In this document: positions 17,401 to 23,972 of the stretch, one piece after another | How positions within the stretch are numbered: the stretch's first letter is position 1 | Layout: each line of letters opens with the position of its first letter | Assembly: GCA_035502775.1 (NCBI GenBank) | Contig: DATJUB010000079.1 | Location: 1-27,210 of the forward strand | Source of the DNA: 67-14 sp035502775 | GTDB taxonomy: Bacteria; Actinomycetota; Thermoleophilia; Solirubrobacterales; 70-9 | Reading direction: 5' to 3' | DNA: 27,210 bases | Made by a program: the position numbers and the translations under genes | The notes under the pieces: model-generated | Told to the model about the DNA's origin: nothing | Seen by the model: the letters and a program-made list of their open reading frames with translations, nothing else | The model's database searches: none

Positions 17401-18806
17401 ACGATCGTGCCCTGGCCGTTCATCAGGCGCGGCACCGAGGCGACCGTGCCGATCCCGCCGGGGTTGGTCAGGGTGATGTTGGTGCCGGCGAAATCGTCCG
17501 GGGTCAGGCGGTTCTCGCGGGTCTTGGTGATCAGTTCCTCGTAATAGGCGTGGAACTCGGTGAAGGTCAGCGAATCGGATGCCTTGATCGCGGGCACCAT
17601 CAGGGCGCGGGAGCCGTCCTTCTTCTCGACATCGACCGCGATGCCGAGGTTGACCTGGCCGTCGTTGATCACGTAGGCCTTGCCGTCGCGTTCGACGTAG
17701 TGGCGCGCCATGGCGGGCCACTCCTTCGCGGCCAGCACGATCGCCCAGGCGACCAGATGGGTGAACGAAACCTTCATTCCGCGCTCGGAGAGCGCTCCGT
17801 TCAGGCCCTTGCGCTTGGCGTCGAGCATGTCCACGGCCACGGTGCGGAAAGAGGTGGCGGTCGGGGTCGAAAGGCTCTCGTTCATCGCCTTGGCCAGCAT
17901 TCCGGCGGGGCCGCGGAGGACCTTTTCCTCCGCATTCGGGGCCAGCGCGGGCGCGCTGCCGTCGGCGGCGGCGAGCACATCGGCCTTGACGACCTTGCCG
18001 TCCGGTCCGCTGCCCTTGATCTGGGCGAGCTTCAGGCCCTGGTCGGCCGCGATGCGGCGGGCGACCGGGGTGGCTCGTCCTTCACCGGCATCGGCCGGGC
18101 TGGTGGGGGCCGGTGCCGATCCGTTTTCGGAGGCGGGTGCGGAATCTCCGGCGGCGGCCGGGGATCCGGCCGCGGAAGGATCGAGCTCGGCCAGGCCGGC
18201 GCCGACCGCGACCTCGTCGTCGGGCTCGACCAGAAGCTTGGTGATGGTGCCGGCCTTGGGTGAGGGCACCTCGGCGTCGACCTTGTCGGTCGAAACCTCG
18301 ACCAGGGTCTGGCCCTCCTCGACCGTGTCCCCGACCGCGACATGCCACTCGAGCACCGTTCCCTCGGTGACGGATTCGCCCATTTCCGGCATGGTGACCG
18401 TGATCGGATCGCCCTTCGGCTGGGAGCCGTTCTCCTCCTTCGGTGCGGAGGAGGCGACGGGGGTGCCGCCCTCACCGAGGTCGGCGTCGCCCTCGGTGGT
18501 CGGGGTCGCCTCGGCCTTCTCCCGCTCGCTCGCGACGCCGCCGGAACCGCCCGCGGCCGAAGGATCGATCTCGGCGAGAGTGGCGCCGACCGCGATCTCG
18601 TCGTCGACTTCGGCGTTCAACTTGGTGATTCTGCCCGCCACCGGGGAGGGCACTTCGGCATCGACCTTGTCGGTCGAGACCTCGACGATCGTCTGACCCT
18701 CCTCGACCACATCTCCGACCGTGACATGCCACTCCAGAACAGTGCCCTCGGTAACGGATTCGCCCATCTCGGGCATGGTGATTTCGGTGATCGTTGACTC
18801 TGCCAT
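14466..18806 (-). CDS. kgd: Multifunctional 2-oxoglutarate dehydrogenase: two lipoyl domains + E3-binding + E2 + E1 in one chain
   Basis: This enzyme oxidatively decarboxylates 2-oxoglutarate to succinyl-CoA in the TCA cycle. The 1446-residue chain contains, in order: lipoyl domain 1 (about 5-83, lipoyl-lysine K47 in STDKVDAEV); an Ala/Glu/Gly linker; lipoyl domain 2 (about 134-211, K175); a Pro/Ala-rich linker; a peripheral subunit-binding domain (about 245-281, ATPVARRIAADQGL); an E2 acyltransferase domain (about 297-545, with TYDHRIIQGAESG and H505); and a ThDP-dependent E1 (about 575-1446, with HGDAAFPGQGVVAE and ENNQVGFTTDP). Mycobacterial Kgd and corynebacterial OdhA have the E2-E1 fusion but lack lipoyl domains, so this version could be self-sufficient apart from E3. 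I chose ATG 18806 because MAESTITEITMPEMGES begins a lipoyl domain and TACACT lies 7 bases upstream; a TTG at 18896 in the same frame adds a 30-residue tail unlike the family. Confidence 0.95.
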   Translation of the reverse strand: MAESTITEITMPEMGESVTEGTVLEWHVTVGDVVEEGQTIVEVSTDKVDAEVPSPVAGRITKLNAEVDDEIAVGATLAEIDPSAAGGSGGVASEREKAEATPTTEGDADLGEGGTPVASSAPKEENGSQPKGDPITVTMPEMGESVTEGTVLEWHVAVGDTVEEGQTLVEVSTDKVDAEVPSPKAGTITKLLVEPDDEVAVGAGLAELDPSAAGSPAAAGDSAPASENGSAPAPTSPADAGEGRATPVARRIAADQGLKLAQIKGSGPDGKVVKADVLAAADGSAPALAPNAEEKVLRGPAGMLAKAMNESLSTPTATSFRTVAVDMLDAKRKGLNGALSERGMKVSFTHLVAWAIVLAAKEWPAMARHYVERDGKAYVINDGQVNLGIAVDVEKKDGSRALMVPAIKASDSLTFTEFHAYYEELITKTRENRLTPDDFAGTNITLTNPGGIGTVASVPRLMNGQGTIVAAGSIAYPPEWTHADPARIAQIGVSKVMTLTSTYDHRIIQGAESGNFLKTLDGLIAGGSEFYEKVAIDLGLDPSVLAASAPKASLAPPVSADAPATSGSAIAQPPTPELLQAVQASTSLLKAFRTHGHLAADLDPLGAKPKGDPALDPETVALTPELMAQIPASILRIGVPGETLLEALPRMRAAYTGTIGYQFEHISSHQQRVWMREMIETGAHRKPLTKDEQRRLHDRLIDVFEFERFIEKAYLGQKMFSIEGLDAIVTMLDELSTLAIRGGAGEVVLGMAHRGRLSVLAHNVGRSPESIFAEFEGGKRIEDVKAVAAIPHGGTGDVKYHYGHQGSFENVDGEKIDVHLYPNPSHLEFVDPVITGATRFSQSEIDGSKITHDFKKAVPVVLHGDAAFPGQGVVAETFNLQSLDGYSVGGTIHIIENNQVGFTTDPTDGRSTPYAADMAKGFNVPIIHVNADDVEACSQAMRLAMAYRENWGRDIVIDVVGYRRYGHNETDEPAYTQPLMSANIKNHKPASQIYTEKLIEQKVVTPEEVEQVAEARRTSLKQTLDALREKMDSGVYEDPTVTNVGTGELDRSASPPVQTAVSEQSLRALNQALVEVPASFTIHRKLRKPLGRRTEAMDAGGIEFAHAEALALGSLLTDGVHVRMTGQDTERGTFSQRHLVLHDEKTGLKYAPIQHLADAKAPFELHNSPLSETACLGFEYGYASSKPESLVIWEAQFGDFANSGQVIIDSFIASGESKWGLTSRMTLLLPHGHEGAGPEHSSARMERFLSLAAEGNMRVANPSTPAQYFHLLRRQALIKKARPLVVFTPKGLLRAAAAASTLDQLTNEHFHFILDDPRATERREKIERLVLCSGRVYYDIDAADSRESAENVAVARVELLYPFAKEQLSNLIASYPNLKEVTWVQEEPSNMGAWSVMRRRLPSIMPDDLKLSYIGRPERASPGEGYSVAHIREQERIVLTALTPAS
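18174..18779 (-). repeat. Intragenic duplication of the lipoyl domain
   Basis: The two lipoyl-domain coding segments (about 18558-18779 and 18174-18398) are tandem copies. Nearly all of TMPEMGESVTEGTVLEWHV and all of STDKVDAEVPSP are identical between them, and the DNA is also closely similar. Low divergence suggests a fairly recent duplication or ongoing homogenisation within the gene. Confidence 0.85.
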
Positions 18807-18813
18807 TGAGAGG

Positions 18814-18819
18814 AGTGTA
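18814..18819 (-). promoter_or_regulatory. Putative leaderless -10 (TACACT) for kgd
   Basis: TACACT on the minus strand ends 7 bases before ATG 18806, and no purine-rich ribosome-binding site lies between. It shares the 137-base divergent region 18807-18943 with the acyl-CoA reductase gene. Confidence 0.45.
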
Positions 18820-18931
18820 TGCAAACTCGCCAATGGGGCATTTCCCCCGTATTCATCCCTGCAAAACCGCTCCCGTCGCGGGCAATGTAGGGTCAACCAA
18901 AGTCCGGCCGAAAGGCGGAGAAGTGAGGCTC

Positions 18932-18940
18932 GGAGGAGGA
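18932..18940 (+). promoter_or_regulatory. Shine-Dalgarno fixing the acyl-CoA reductase start
   Basis: GGAGGAGGA ends 3 bases before ATG 18944, with its core GGAGG at about 7-base spacing. It decides the start against an in-frame ATG at 18794 that would overlap the divergent kgd gene and add 50 residues unlike the family. Confidence 0.85.
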
Positions 18941-18943
18941 GCG

Positions 18944-20947
18944 ATGAATTACTTCGTAACCGGCGGTACCGGTTTCATCGGCCGTTATCTGGTGGAGCGG
19001 CTCTTGGAGCGCGGCGGGACCGTTCATCTTCTGGTTCGGGAGGGCTCGCGCGGCCGTCTCGAGGAGCTTCGTGCCGGATGGGGTGAAGGTGGCGAACGGG
19101 TGGTGCCCGTGGTCGGCGACCTCAGCCAGCCGATGCTCGGTGTCAGTGAGGGCGAGATCAAGGCTCTCACCGGCAAGATCGACCACTTCTTCCACCTGGC
19201 CGCCGTGTACGACATGGAGGCATCCGAGGAGGCGATCCGGCTCGGCAACATCGAGGGCACGATCCACGCGGTCGAGCTCGCCAACCGCCTCGAAGTCGGC
19301 CATTTCCACCTGGCCAGTTCGATCGCCGCGGCCGGCCTCTACAAGGGCACCTGGCGTGAGGACATGTTCGAGGAGGCCGAGAACCTCGACAAGCACCCCT
19401 ACTTCCGGACCAAGCACGAGTCCGAGCGCATCGTCCGCGAGCAGCTCGAGCGTCCCTGGAGGGTCTACCGGCCCGGGATCGTGGTCGGTGACTCCGAAAC
19501 CGGCCAGATGGACAAGATCGACGGCCCCTACTACTTCTTCAAGGTGATCCAGCGGTTGCGTGCCGCCCTGCCGCCGTGGATGCCGACGATCGGGATCGAA
19601 GGCAAGCAGATCAACGTCGTCCCGGTCGATTTCGTCGCCGACGCGATGGATCACATCGCCCATATCGAGGATGACGAGAAGGACGGCAAGGCCTTCCACC
19701 TGACCGATCCGAACCCGCTTCGGGCCGGACAGATCATCAACCTCTTCGCCCGTTCGGCGAACGCGCCGCAGATGTCGATCCGGATCGATCCGCAGATGCT
19801 CGAGGTGATCCCGCCGGCGGTTCGCGGCGGCCTGATGATGCTGCCCCCGGTCAAACGGATCAGCGACACCGTGCTCGAGGATTTCGGCATTCCGCGTGAC
19901 GTCCTGGTCCACGTCAACTACCCGACCAAGTTCGACTGCAAGGACACGCTGGCCGCGCTGGAAGGAACCGACATCGCGGTTCCCCCACTGGCCTCCTACT
20001 CGGACAAGCTCTGGGACTACTGGGAGCGCAACCTCGATCCGGACCTGTTCAAGGACCGCTCGCTCGGAGGCGCGATCGGCGGCAAGATCGTGATGATCAC
20101 CGGCGCCTCCTCCGGTATCGGCCAGGCGGCGGCGATGAAGGCCGGCGCGGCCGGGGCGACGGTGCTGCTGGTCGCCCGCAGCGCAGACAAGCTGGAGGAG
20201 ATCAAGCTCGAGATCGAGGAGGCCGGGGGTACGGCCGCGATCCATCCCTGCGATCTCTCCGATGTCGCGGACGTCGAGCGCATGGGCAACGAGGTGCTCG
20301 CCAAGTACGGCCACGTCGACGTGCTGGTCAACAACGCGGGCCGCTCGATCCGCCGTTCGGTCGCGCTTTCCTACGATCGGTTCCACGACTACGAACGCAC
20401 CATGCAGCTGAACTATTTCGGCGCGCTGAAGCTGATCCTGACCCTGCTGCCGCGTATGCGGGAGCGGAAGAGCGGCCACATCATCAACATCAGCTCGATC
20501 GGGGTGCAGACCAACAGCCCGCGCTTCTCGGCATACGTGGCCTCGAAGGCCGCGCTCGACGCGTTCAGCCGCACGATCGCGTCGGAGATGGTCGACGACA
20601 AGGTCCACATCACGACGATCCACATGCCGCTGGTCCGCACGCCGATGATCGCCCCGACCAAGATGTACGACGCCTTCCCGACGATCAGTCCGGACGAGGC
20701 GGCCGAGATGATCACCGGAGCGATGATCAACAAGCCGAAGAAGGTCGCGACCAAGCTCGGCAACTTCGGTGAGGCGCTCTACGCGATCTCGCCCAAGGCC
20801 ACCGATGCCCTGCTGAACACCGGCTACAAGCTCTTCCCGGAGTCGAAGGCGGCGAAGGGCGAAGCGGAGGGTCAGGGGGAGGCCGAGAAGGCTCCGTCGA
20901 CCGAGGCGGTGGCGTTCGCCCACCTGCTCCGCGGCGTCCACTGGTAA
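18944..20947 (+). CDS. Two-domain SDR fusion, probable fatty acyl-CoA reductase (alcohol-forming)
   Basis: This 667-residue protein joins an N-terminal extended SDR (male-sterility-like; GGTGFIG at 7-13, YFRTK at 153-157) to a C-terminal classical SDR (TGASSGIG at 386-393, NNAG, catalytic Ser in NISSIG, Y531/K535 in YVASK). The same order and size occur in the Marinobacter Maqu_2507-type fatty acyl-CoA reductase, which reduces acyl-CoA through the aldehyde to fatty alcohol with NADPH, and in mycobacterial AcrA1 (Rv3391). The C-terminal half resembles Acinetobacter Acr1, the acyl-CoA to aldehyde enzyme. It is cytosolic or membrane-associated. The next gene, 9 bases away, is an alkylglycerone-phosphate synthase that consumes fatty alcohol, supporting this role. 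Alternatives are another wax- or lipid-related reductase; specificity is inferred, not shown. Confidence 0.75.
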   Translation: MNYFVTGGTGFIGRYLVERLLERGGTVHLLVREGSRGRLEELRAGWGEGGERVVPVVGDLSQPMLGVSEGEIKALTGKIDHFFHLAAVYDMEASEEAIRLGNIEGTIHAVELANRLEVGHFHLASSIAAAGLYKGTWREDMFEEAENLDKHPYFRTKHESERIVREQLERPWRVYRPGIVVGDSETGQMDKIDGPYYFFKVIQRLRAALPPWMPTIGIEGKQINVVPVDFVADAMDHIAHIEDDEKDGKAFHLTDPNPLRAGQIINLFARSANAPQMSIRIDPQMLEVIPPAVRGGLMMLPPVKRISDTVLEDFGIPRDVLVHVNYPTKFDCKDTLAALEGTDIAVPPLASYSDKLWDYWERNLDPDLFKDRSLGGAIGGKIVMITGASSGIGQAAAMKAGAAGATVLLVARSADKLEEIKLEIEEAGGTAAIHPCDLSDVADVERMGNEVLAKYGHVDVLVNNAGRSIRRSVALSYDRFHDYERTMQLNYFGALKLILTLLPRMRERKSGHIINISSIGVQTNSPRFSAYVASKAALDAFSRTIASEMVDDKVHITTIHMPLVRTPMIAPTKMYDAFPTISPDEAAEMITGAMINKPKKVATKLGNFGEALYAISPKATDALLNTGYKLFPESKAAKGEAEGQGEAEKAPSTEAVAFAHLLRGVHW

Positions 20948-20956
20948 GGCTGTTCG

Positions 20957-22588
20957 GTGACCGGCCGGCCGCTCAAGCATTGGGGCTGGGGGTATGAGGA
21001 CCAGCAGCGGCCGGATCGTGAGATCGAGGAGGCCGCGGCCGGCATCCGGGCGATGTTCGGGTTCGGCGGCGAGTCGAGGCCGCCGGTCCCCGCGGCCGAG
21101 GTCGAGCTTCGCGACTCGCGCCTGAAGGTTCCCGGGACGGGCTCGTCCGGGCTGTTCACCGATGACCGGCACGAGCGCCTGGTCCACTCGCTGGGCAAGG
21201 CCTACCGCGACATCGTGCGCGGCCACCGGGGAGAGTTCACCAGCCCGCCCGATCTGGTCGCCCGCCCTTCGGGCGAGGACGAGGTGGCCGAGGTACTCGA
21301 CCGGGCCGAGGAGTGGGGCGCGGCCGTGATCCCGTTCGGGGGCGGTACCAGTGTGGTTGGCGGGGTCGAGCCGCGCCTGGCCGATCCCGATCGCCCGGTC
21401 GTCTCACTCGACCTGACCCGGATGGACCGGGTGCTGGAGATCGACGAGATGTCGCTTTCGGCCCGGATTCAGGGAGGGGTCCGCGGTCCCGCCCTGGAGG
21501 AGCAGTTGCGGCGTGAGGGCCTGACGCTGCGCCACTATCCGCAGTCCTTCGAGTACGCGACCCTGGGTGGCTGGCTGGCGACCAGGGCGGGCGGGCATTT
21601 CGCCACGGGTGAGACCCACATCGACGATCTGACCCAGTCGATCCGGGCGATCACGCCGCGCGGCGAGTGGCAGAGCCGCCGTCTGCCGGGATCGGGTGCC
21701 GGACCGTCGCCCGACCGGCTGCTGCTCGGATCGGAGGGCATCCTCGGTGTGATCACGGAGGCATGGATGAGGGTCAGGCCCCGGCCCCGTTTCAAGGCCT
21801 CCGCCACGATCGAGTTCGCCGATTTCTCCGAGGCCGCGACCGGGGCGGTCCGCGCGATCGCCCAGTCCCGGCTCGGTCCGAGCAACTGCCGGCTGATCGA
21901 TCCGCTGGAGGCACGGACGATGGGTGCCGGGGACGGCGGCTCGACACTGCTGCTGCTCGGTTTCGAATCGGCCGAGCTGCCGGTCGATTTCCTGCTCGAC
22001 CAGGCGATCTCGATCGCGATCGGCCACGGCGGCGAGGTCGCGAGCCGTTCGATCGTCTACCCGGAAGGGGAGACCGGCGACGTCGAGGGCAGCGGTTCGG
22101 ACCGGTGGCGGGACGCCTTCCTGCTCGCGCCCTACTTCCGCGACACGCTGGTGTCCTGCGGGGTGCTTTCCGAGACCTTCGAGACCGCGATCACCTGGGA
22201 TCGCTTCGCCGAGTTCCACGCAGCCGTGATCGGCGCGACCCGCCGGGCTGTCGCCGAGGTCTGCGGTGCTCCGGCCGAAGGTGAGGGCTCTCCGCGGGTC
22301 AGCTGCCGGCTCACCCACGTCTATCCGGACGGGGCCGCGCCGTACTTCACGGTGATCGCGCCCGCGGTTCGCGGCGGGGAGGTGGAGCAGTGGGACGAGA
22401 TCAAGGCCGCCGCCTCCGAGGCGATCATCGAGAACGGGGGAACGATCACCCACCATCACGCCGTGGGAAGGGATCACCGCCCGTGGTACGACCGGCAGAG
22501 GCCGGACGCCTTCGCCGCGGCCCTGGGAGCCGCGAAGGCGGAGGTCGATCCCAAACACATGCTGAATCCCGGAGTCCTGATCGACTGA
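20957..22588 (+). CDS. Alkylglycerone-phosphate-synthase-like FAD enzyme (ether-lipid synthesis)
   Basis: This is a 543-residue flavoenzyme of the VAO/PCMH family. Alkylglycerone-phosphate synthase swaps the acyl chain of acyl-DHAP for a fatty alcohol, creating the ether bond. Family marks are the N-terminal LKHWGWGYEDQQRP, the FAD-binding segment VIPFGGGTSVVGGVEP, the LGGWLATRAGGHFATGETHIDDL block, GSEGILGVITEAWMRVRP, the histidine cluster HHH (499-501) in ITHHHAVGRDH, and the C-terminal DPKHMLNPGVLI. The start is GTG 20957, 9 bases after the reductase stop with a weak AAGG upstream, so the two genes are almost surely one operon. DprE1, another VAO enzyme, is excluded by the HHH motif, the N-terminus and the length. 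A D-lactate-dehydrogenase-like oxidase remains possible. Confidence 0.8.
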   Translation: MTGRPLKHWGWGYEDQQRPDREIEEAAAGIRAMFGFGGESRPPVPAAEVELRDSRLKVPGTGSSGLFTDDRHERLVHSLGKAYRDIVRGHRGEFTSPPDLVARPSGEDEVAEVLDRAEEWGAAVIPFGGGTSVVGGVEPRLADPDRPVVSLDLTRMDRVLEIDEMSLSARIQGGVRGPALEEQLRREGLTLRHYPQSFEYATLGGWLATRAGGHFATGETHIDDLTQSIRAITPRGEWQSRRLPGSGAGPSPDRLLLGSEGILGVITEAWMRVRPRPRFKASATIEFADFSEAATGAVRAIAQSRLGPSNCRLIDPLEARTMGAGDGGSTLLLLGFESAELPVDFLLDQAISIAIGHGGEVASRSIVYPEGETGDVEGSGSDRWRDAFLLAPYFRDTLVSCGVLSETFETAITWDRFAEFHAAVIGATRRAVAEVCGAPAEGEGSPRVSCRLTHVYPDGAAPYFTVIAPAVRGGEVEQWDEIKAAASEAIIENGGTITHHHAVGRDHRPWYDRQRPDAFAAALGAAKAEVDPKHMLNPGVLID

Positions 22589-22602
22589 GCCCCATCCGGC
22601 AT

Positions 22603-22645
22603 CTGGGGGAGATTCGGGAGTGGATAGCTCCCAGATCGCCCCCAG
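22603..22645 (+). repeat. Large palindromic 3' hairpin element, right copy
   Basis: CTGGGGG-AGATTC-GGGAG and CTCCC-AGATCG-CCCCCAG form a 43-base palindrome (7- and 5-base perfect stems around an internal loop, 7-base apical loop) that begins 15 bases after the AGPS-like stop codon. Its right arm is repeated almost exactly at 6-24, also just past a stop codon. A second small inverted repeat, TTGAAG-N6-CTTCAA (22648-22665), follows at once. No T-tract is present. A terminator-like or REP-like role is inferred. Confidence 0.6.
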
Positions 22646-22736
22646 TCTTGAAGAGTTCCCTTCAATTGCGTTCGGGTAGAGCCTGCTGCGGCGTGAATCG
22701 CTAGCCTTCTGCGACTGCAGTTCCGCCCTTCTCCTC

Positions 22737-23648
22737 ATGGAAACGACCATCTCCTCCGAAAAGTTGCCGCCCGAACGTGGCCCCCTTCGTGCCGCGCTGA
22801 AGACGGCGCGGCCTCAGGAATGGGTCAAGAACGTCCTGGTCTTCGCCGGCCTGCTCTTCTCGGGTCACGTCGACGACCCCTGGTCGATCGGCCAGGCGCT
22901 GCTGACCTTCGTCGCCTTCTGCGCCATTTCCAGTGCCGGCTACTTCATCAACGACCTCAACGACGTCGAGCTGGACCGCCAGCATCCGAAGAAGAGGTTC
23001 CGCCCGATCGCCGCCGGACAGCTCTCGATGACCGCGGCCCGGGTGATTCCGGTGGTTCTCGCGGTCGGTGCGATCGGGCTCGCCTTCGGCGCGGTCAACT
23101 GGAAGGTCGGCCTCATGGTCTGCGGCTACGGCGCGATCCAGGTGGCCTACAGCTTCGGTCTGAAGCAGATCGTGATCATCGACGTGATGACGATCGCGGC
23201 ACTGTTCATCCTCCGGGTGATGGCGGGTGCCGAGGCGGTCGATACCGACGCCTCCGAGTGGCTGATCCTCTGCACCGGCATGCTCGCCTGTTTCCTCGGC
23301 TTCACCAAGCGCCGCCAGGAAGCGGTTTCCGAGCTTCACGAGGGCACCAGCAGCCGTCCCGTCCTGGAGCACTACTCGCTGCCCTTCCTCGACCAGATGG
23401 TGGCGATGGTCACCACCGGAACCGTGATCAGCTACGCGATCTACACGATCGACTCGCCGATCATCGGCAGCAAGATGATGCTGACCATCCCGCCCGTGGT
23501 CTACGGAATCTTCCGCTACCTCTATCTGATCTACGACCGTTCGGACGACCGTTCGACCGCCGCGATCGTCGCCGAGGACCGGGGCGTGATGATCGCCGGA
23601 GCGGTCTTCGCGATCACCGCCTTTCTCCTGCTCTACGTCTTCAACTGA
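22737..23648 (+). CDS. Decaprenyl-phosphate phosphoribosyltransferase-like UbiA-family enzyme
   Basis: This is an integral membrane enzyme of the UbiA superfamily. The closest match in motif and size is decaprenyl-phosphate 5-phosphoribosyltransferase (Rv3806c type), which transfers ribose-5-phosphate from PRPP to a polyprenyl phosphate, the first committed step to the arabinose donor decaprenylphosphoryl-arabinose. The 303 residues contain RPQEWVKNVLVFAGLLFSG near the N-terminus, the catalytic NDLNDVELD (72-80, NDxxDxxxD) followed by RQHPKKRFRPIAAG, and the second conserved segment AYSFGLKQIVIIDVMTIA with FILRVMAGA. I count about eight or nine hydrophobic segments. ATG 22737 has no Shine-Dalgarno and no nearby TANNNT. 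The usual partners DprE1 and DprE2 are not in the window. Another prenyltransferase activity is possible but the motif pattern favours PRPP as donor. Confidence 0.85.
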   Translation: METTISSEKLPPERGPLRAALKTARPQEWVKNVLVFAGLLFSGHVDDPWSIGQALLTFVAFCAISSAGYFINDLNDVELDRQHPKKRFRPIAAGQLSMTAARVIPVVLAVGAIGLAFGAVNWKVGLMVCGYGAIQVAYSFGLKQIVIIDVMTIAALFILRVMAGAEAVDTDASEWLILCTGMLACFLGFTKRRQEAVSELHEGTSSRPVLEHYSLPFLDQMVAMVTTGTVISYAIYTIDSPIIGSKMMLTIPPVVYGIFRYLYLIYDRSDDRSTAAIVAEDRGVMIAGAVFAITAFLLLYVFN

Positions 23649-23720
23649 TCAGCCGATAATCGATCGGGATCGCCGAAGTGTGCGATTTGCAGTGAGTTTT
23701 CGCGCGATATCCCTCCTGGC

Positions 23721-23749
23721 TTGACATTGATGAAATCGCTGTCTACCCT
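23721..23749 (+). promoter_or_regulatory. Consensus promoter of the DUF11 surface-protein gene
   Basis: A perfect TTGACA (23721-23726) is followed after exactly 17 bases by TACCCT (23744-23749). The predicted start near 23756 gives a leader of about 217 bases before the TTG start at 23973. The promoter lies in the 324-base non-coding gap 23649-23972. Confidence 0.75.
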
Positions 23750-23755
23750 TTAGGG

Positions 23756-23972
23756 ACATACGAACACCTGGGAGACGGGTGAGGGCGCAATTTGAGAAAA
23801 CCAGAATTATCCTGGTCGGCGCTCGGCTCAACACTCTGATGACTGCGATTTCTCAAGTCGCTGGGCAGGCATCCGGGCCGTCTTAGGCTTTCCCGCCGTT
23901 CACGTTGGTCAATAAGAAATTGTCGTGCCTCCGATCGATCATGCCCGGGGGTGCTGAACGTACGGAGAAAAA
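23756..23972 (+). other. Long 5' leader of the DUF11 gene, with a possible 35-codon ORF
   Basis: The leader holds a small GTG-initiated ORF (23779-23886, 35 codons and TAG) preceded by GGGAG at 4-base spacing, with product start MRAQFEKTRIILVG. It also holds a near-palindrome CCAG-N7-CTGG (23801-23815) inside that ORF. I do not recognise a riboswitch class. The length suggests post-transcriptional control, but this is inference; the small ORF could be chance. Confidence 0.3.

Noticed and set aside
18807..18896. Longer kgd product from an in-frame TTG at 18896
   Set aside because: The extra 30 residues look like intergenic translation, and the lipoyl domain begins right after ATG 18806, which has a -10-like hexamer at leaderless distance.
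18794..18943. Longer N-terminus for the acyl-CoA reductase from ATG 18794
   Set aside because: It would overlap the divergent kgd start; ATG 18944 has a perfect Shine-Dalgarno and places the Rossmann motif at the usual position.
20957..22588. The flavoenzyme as DprE1, because it neighbours a phosphoribosyltransferase
   Set aside because: The HHH cluster, the LKHWGWG N-terminus and the length of 543 residues fit alkylglycerone-phosphate synthase, and DprE1 is shorter and lacks these.
23756..23972. A c-di-GMP (GEMM) or cobalamin riboswitch in the DUF11 leader
   Set aside because: The conserved blocks of these classes are not present; only a small hairpin and a possible short ORF are visible.
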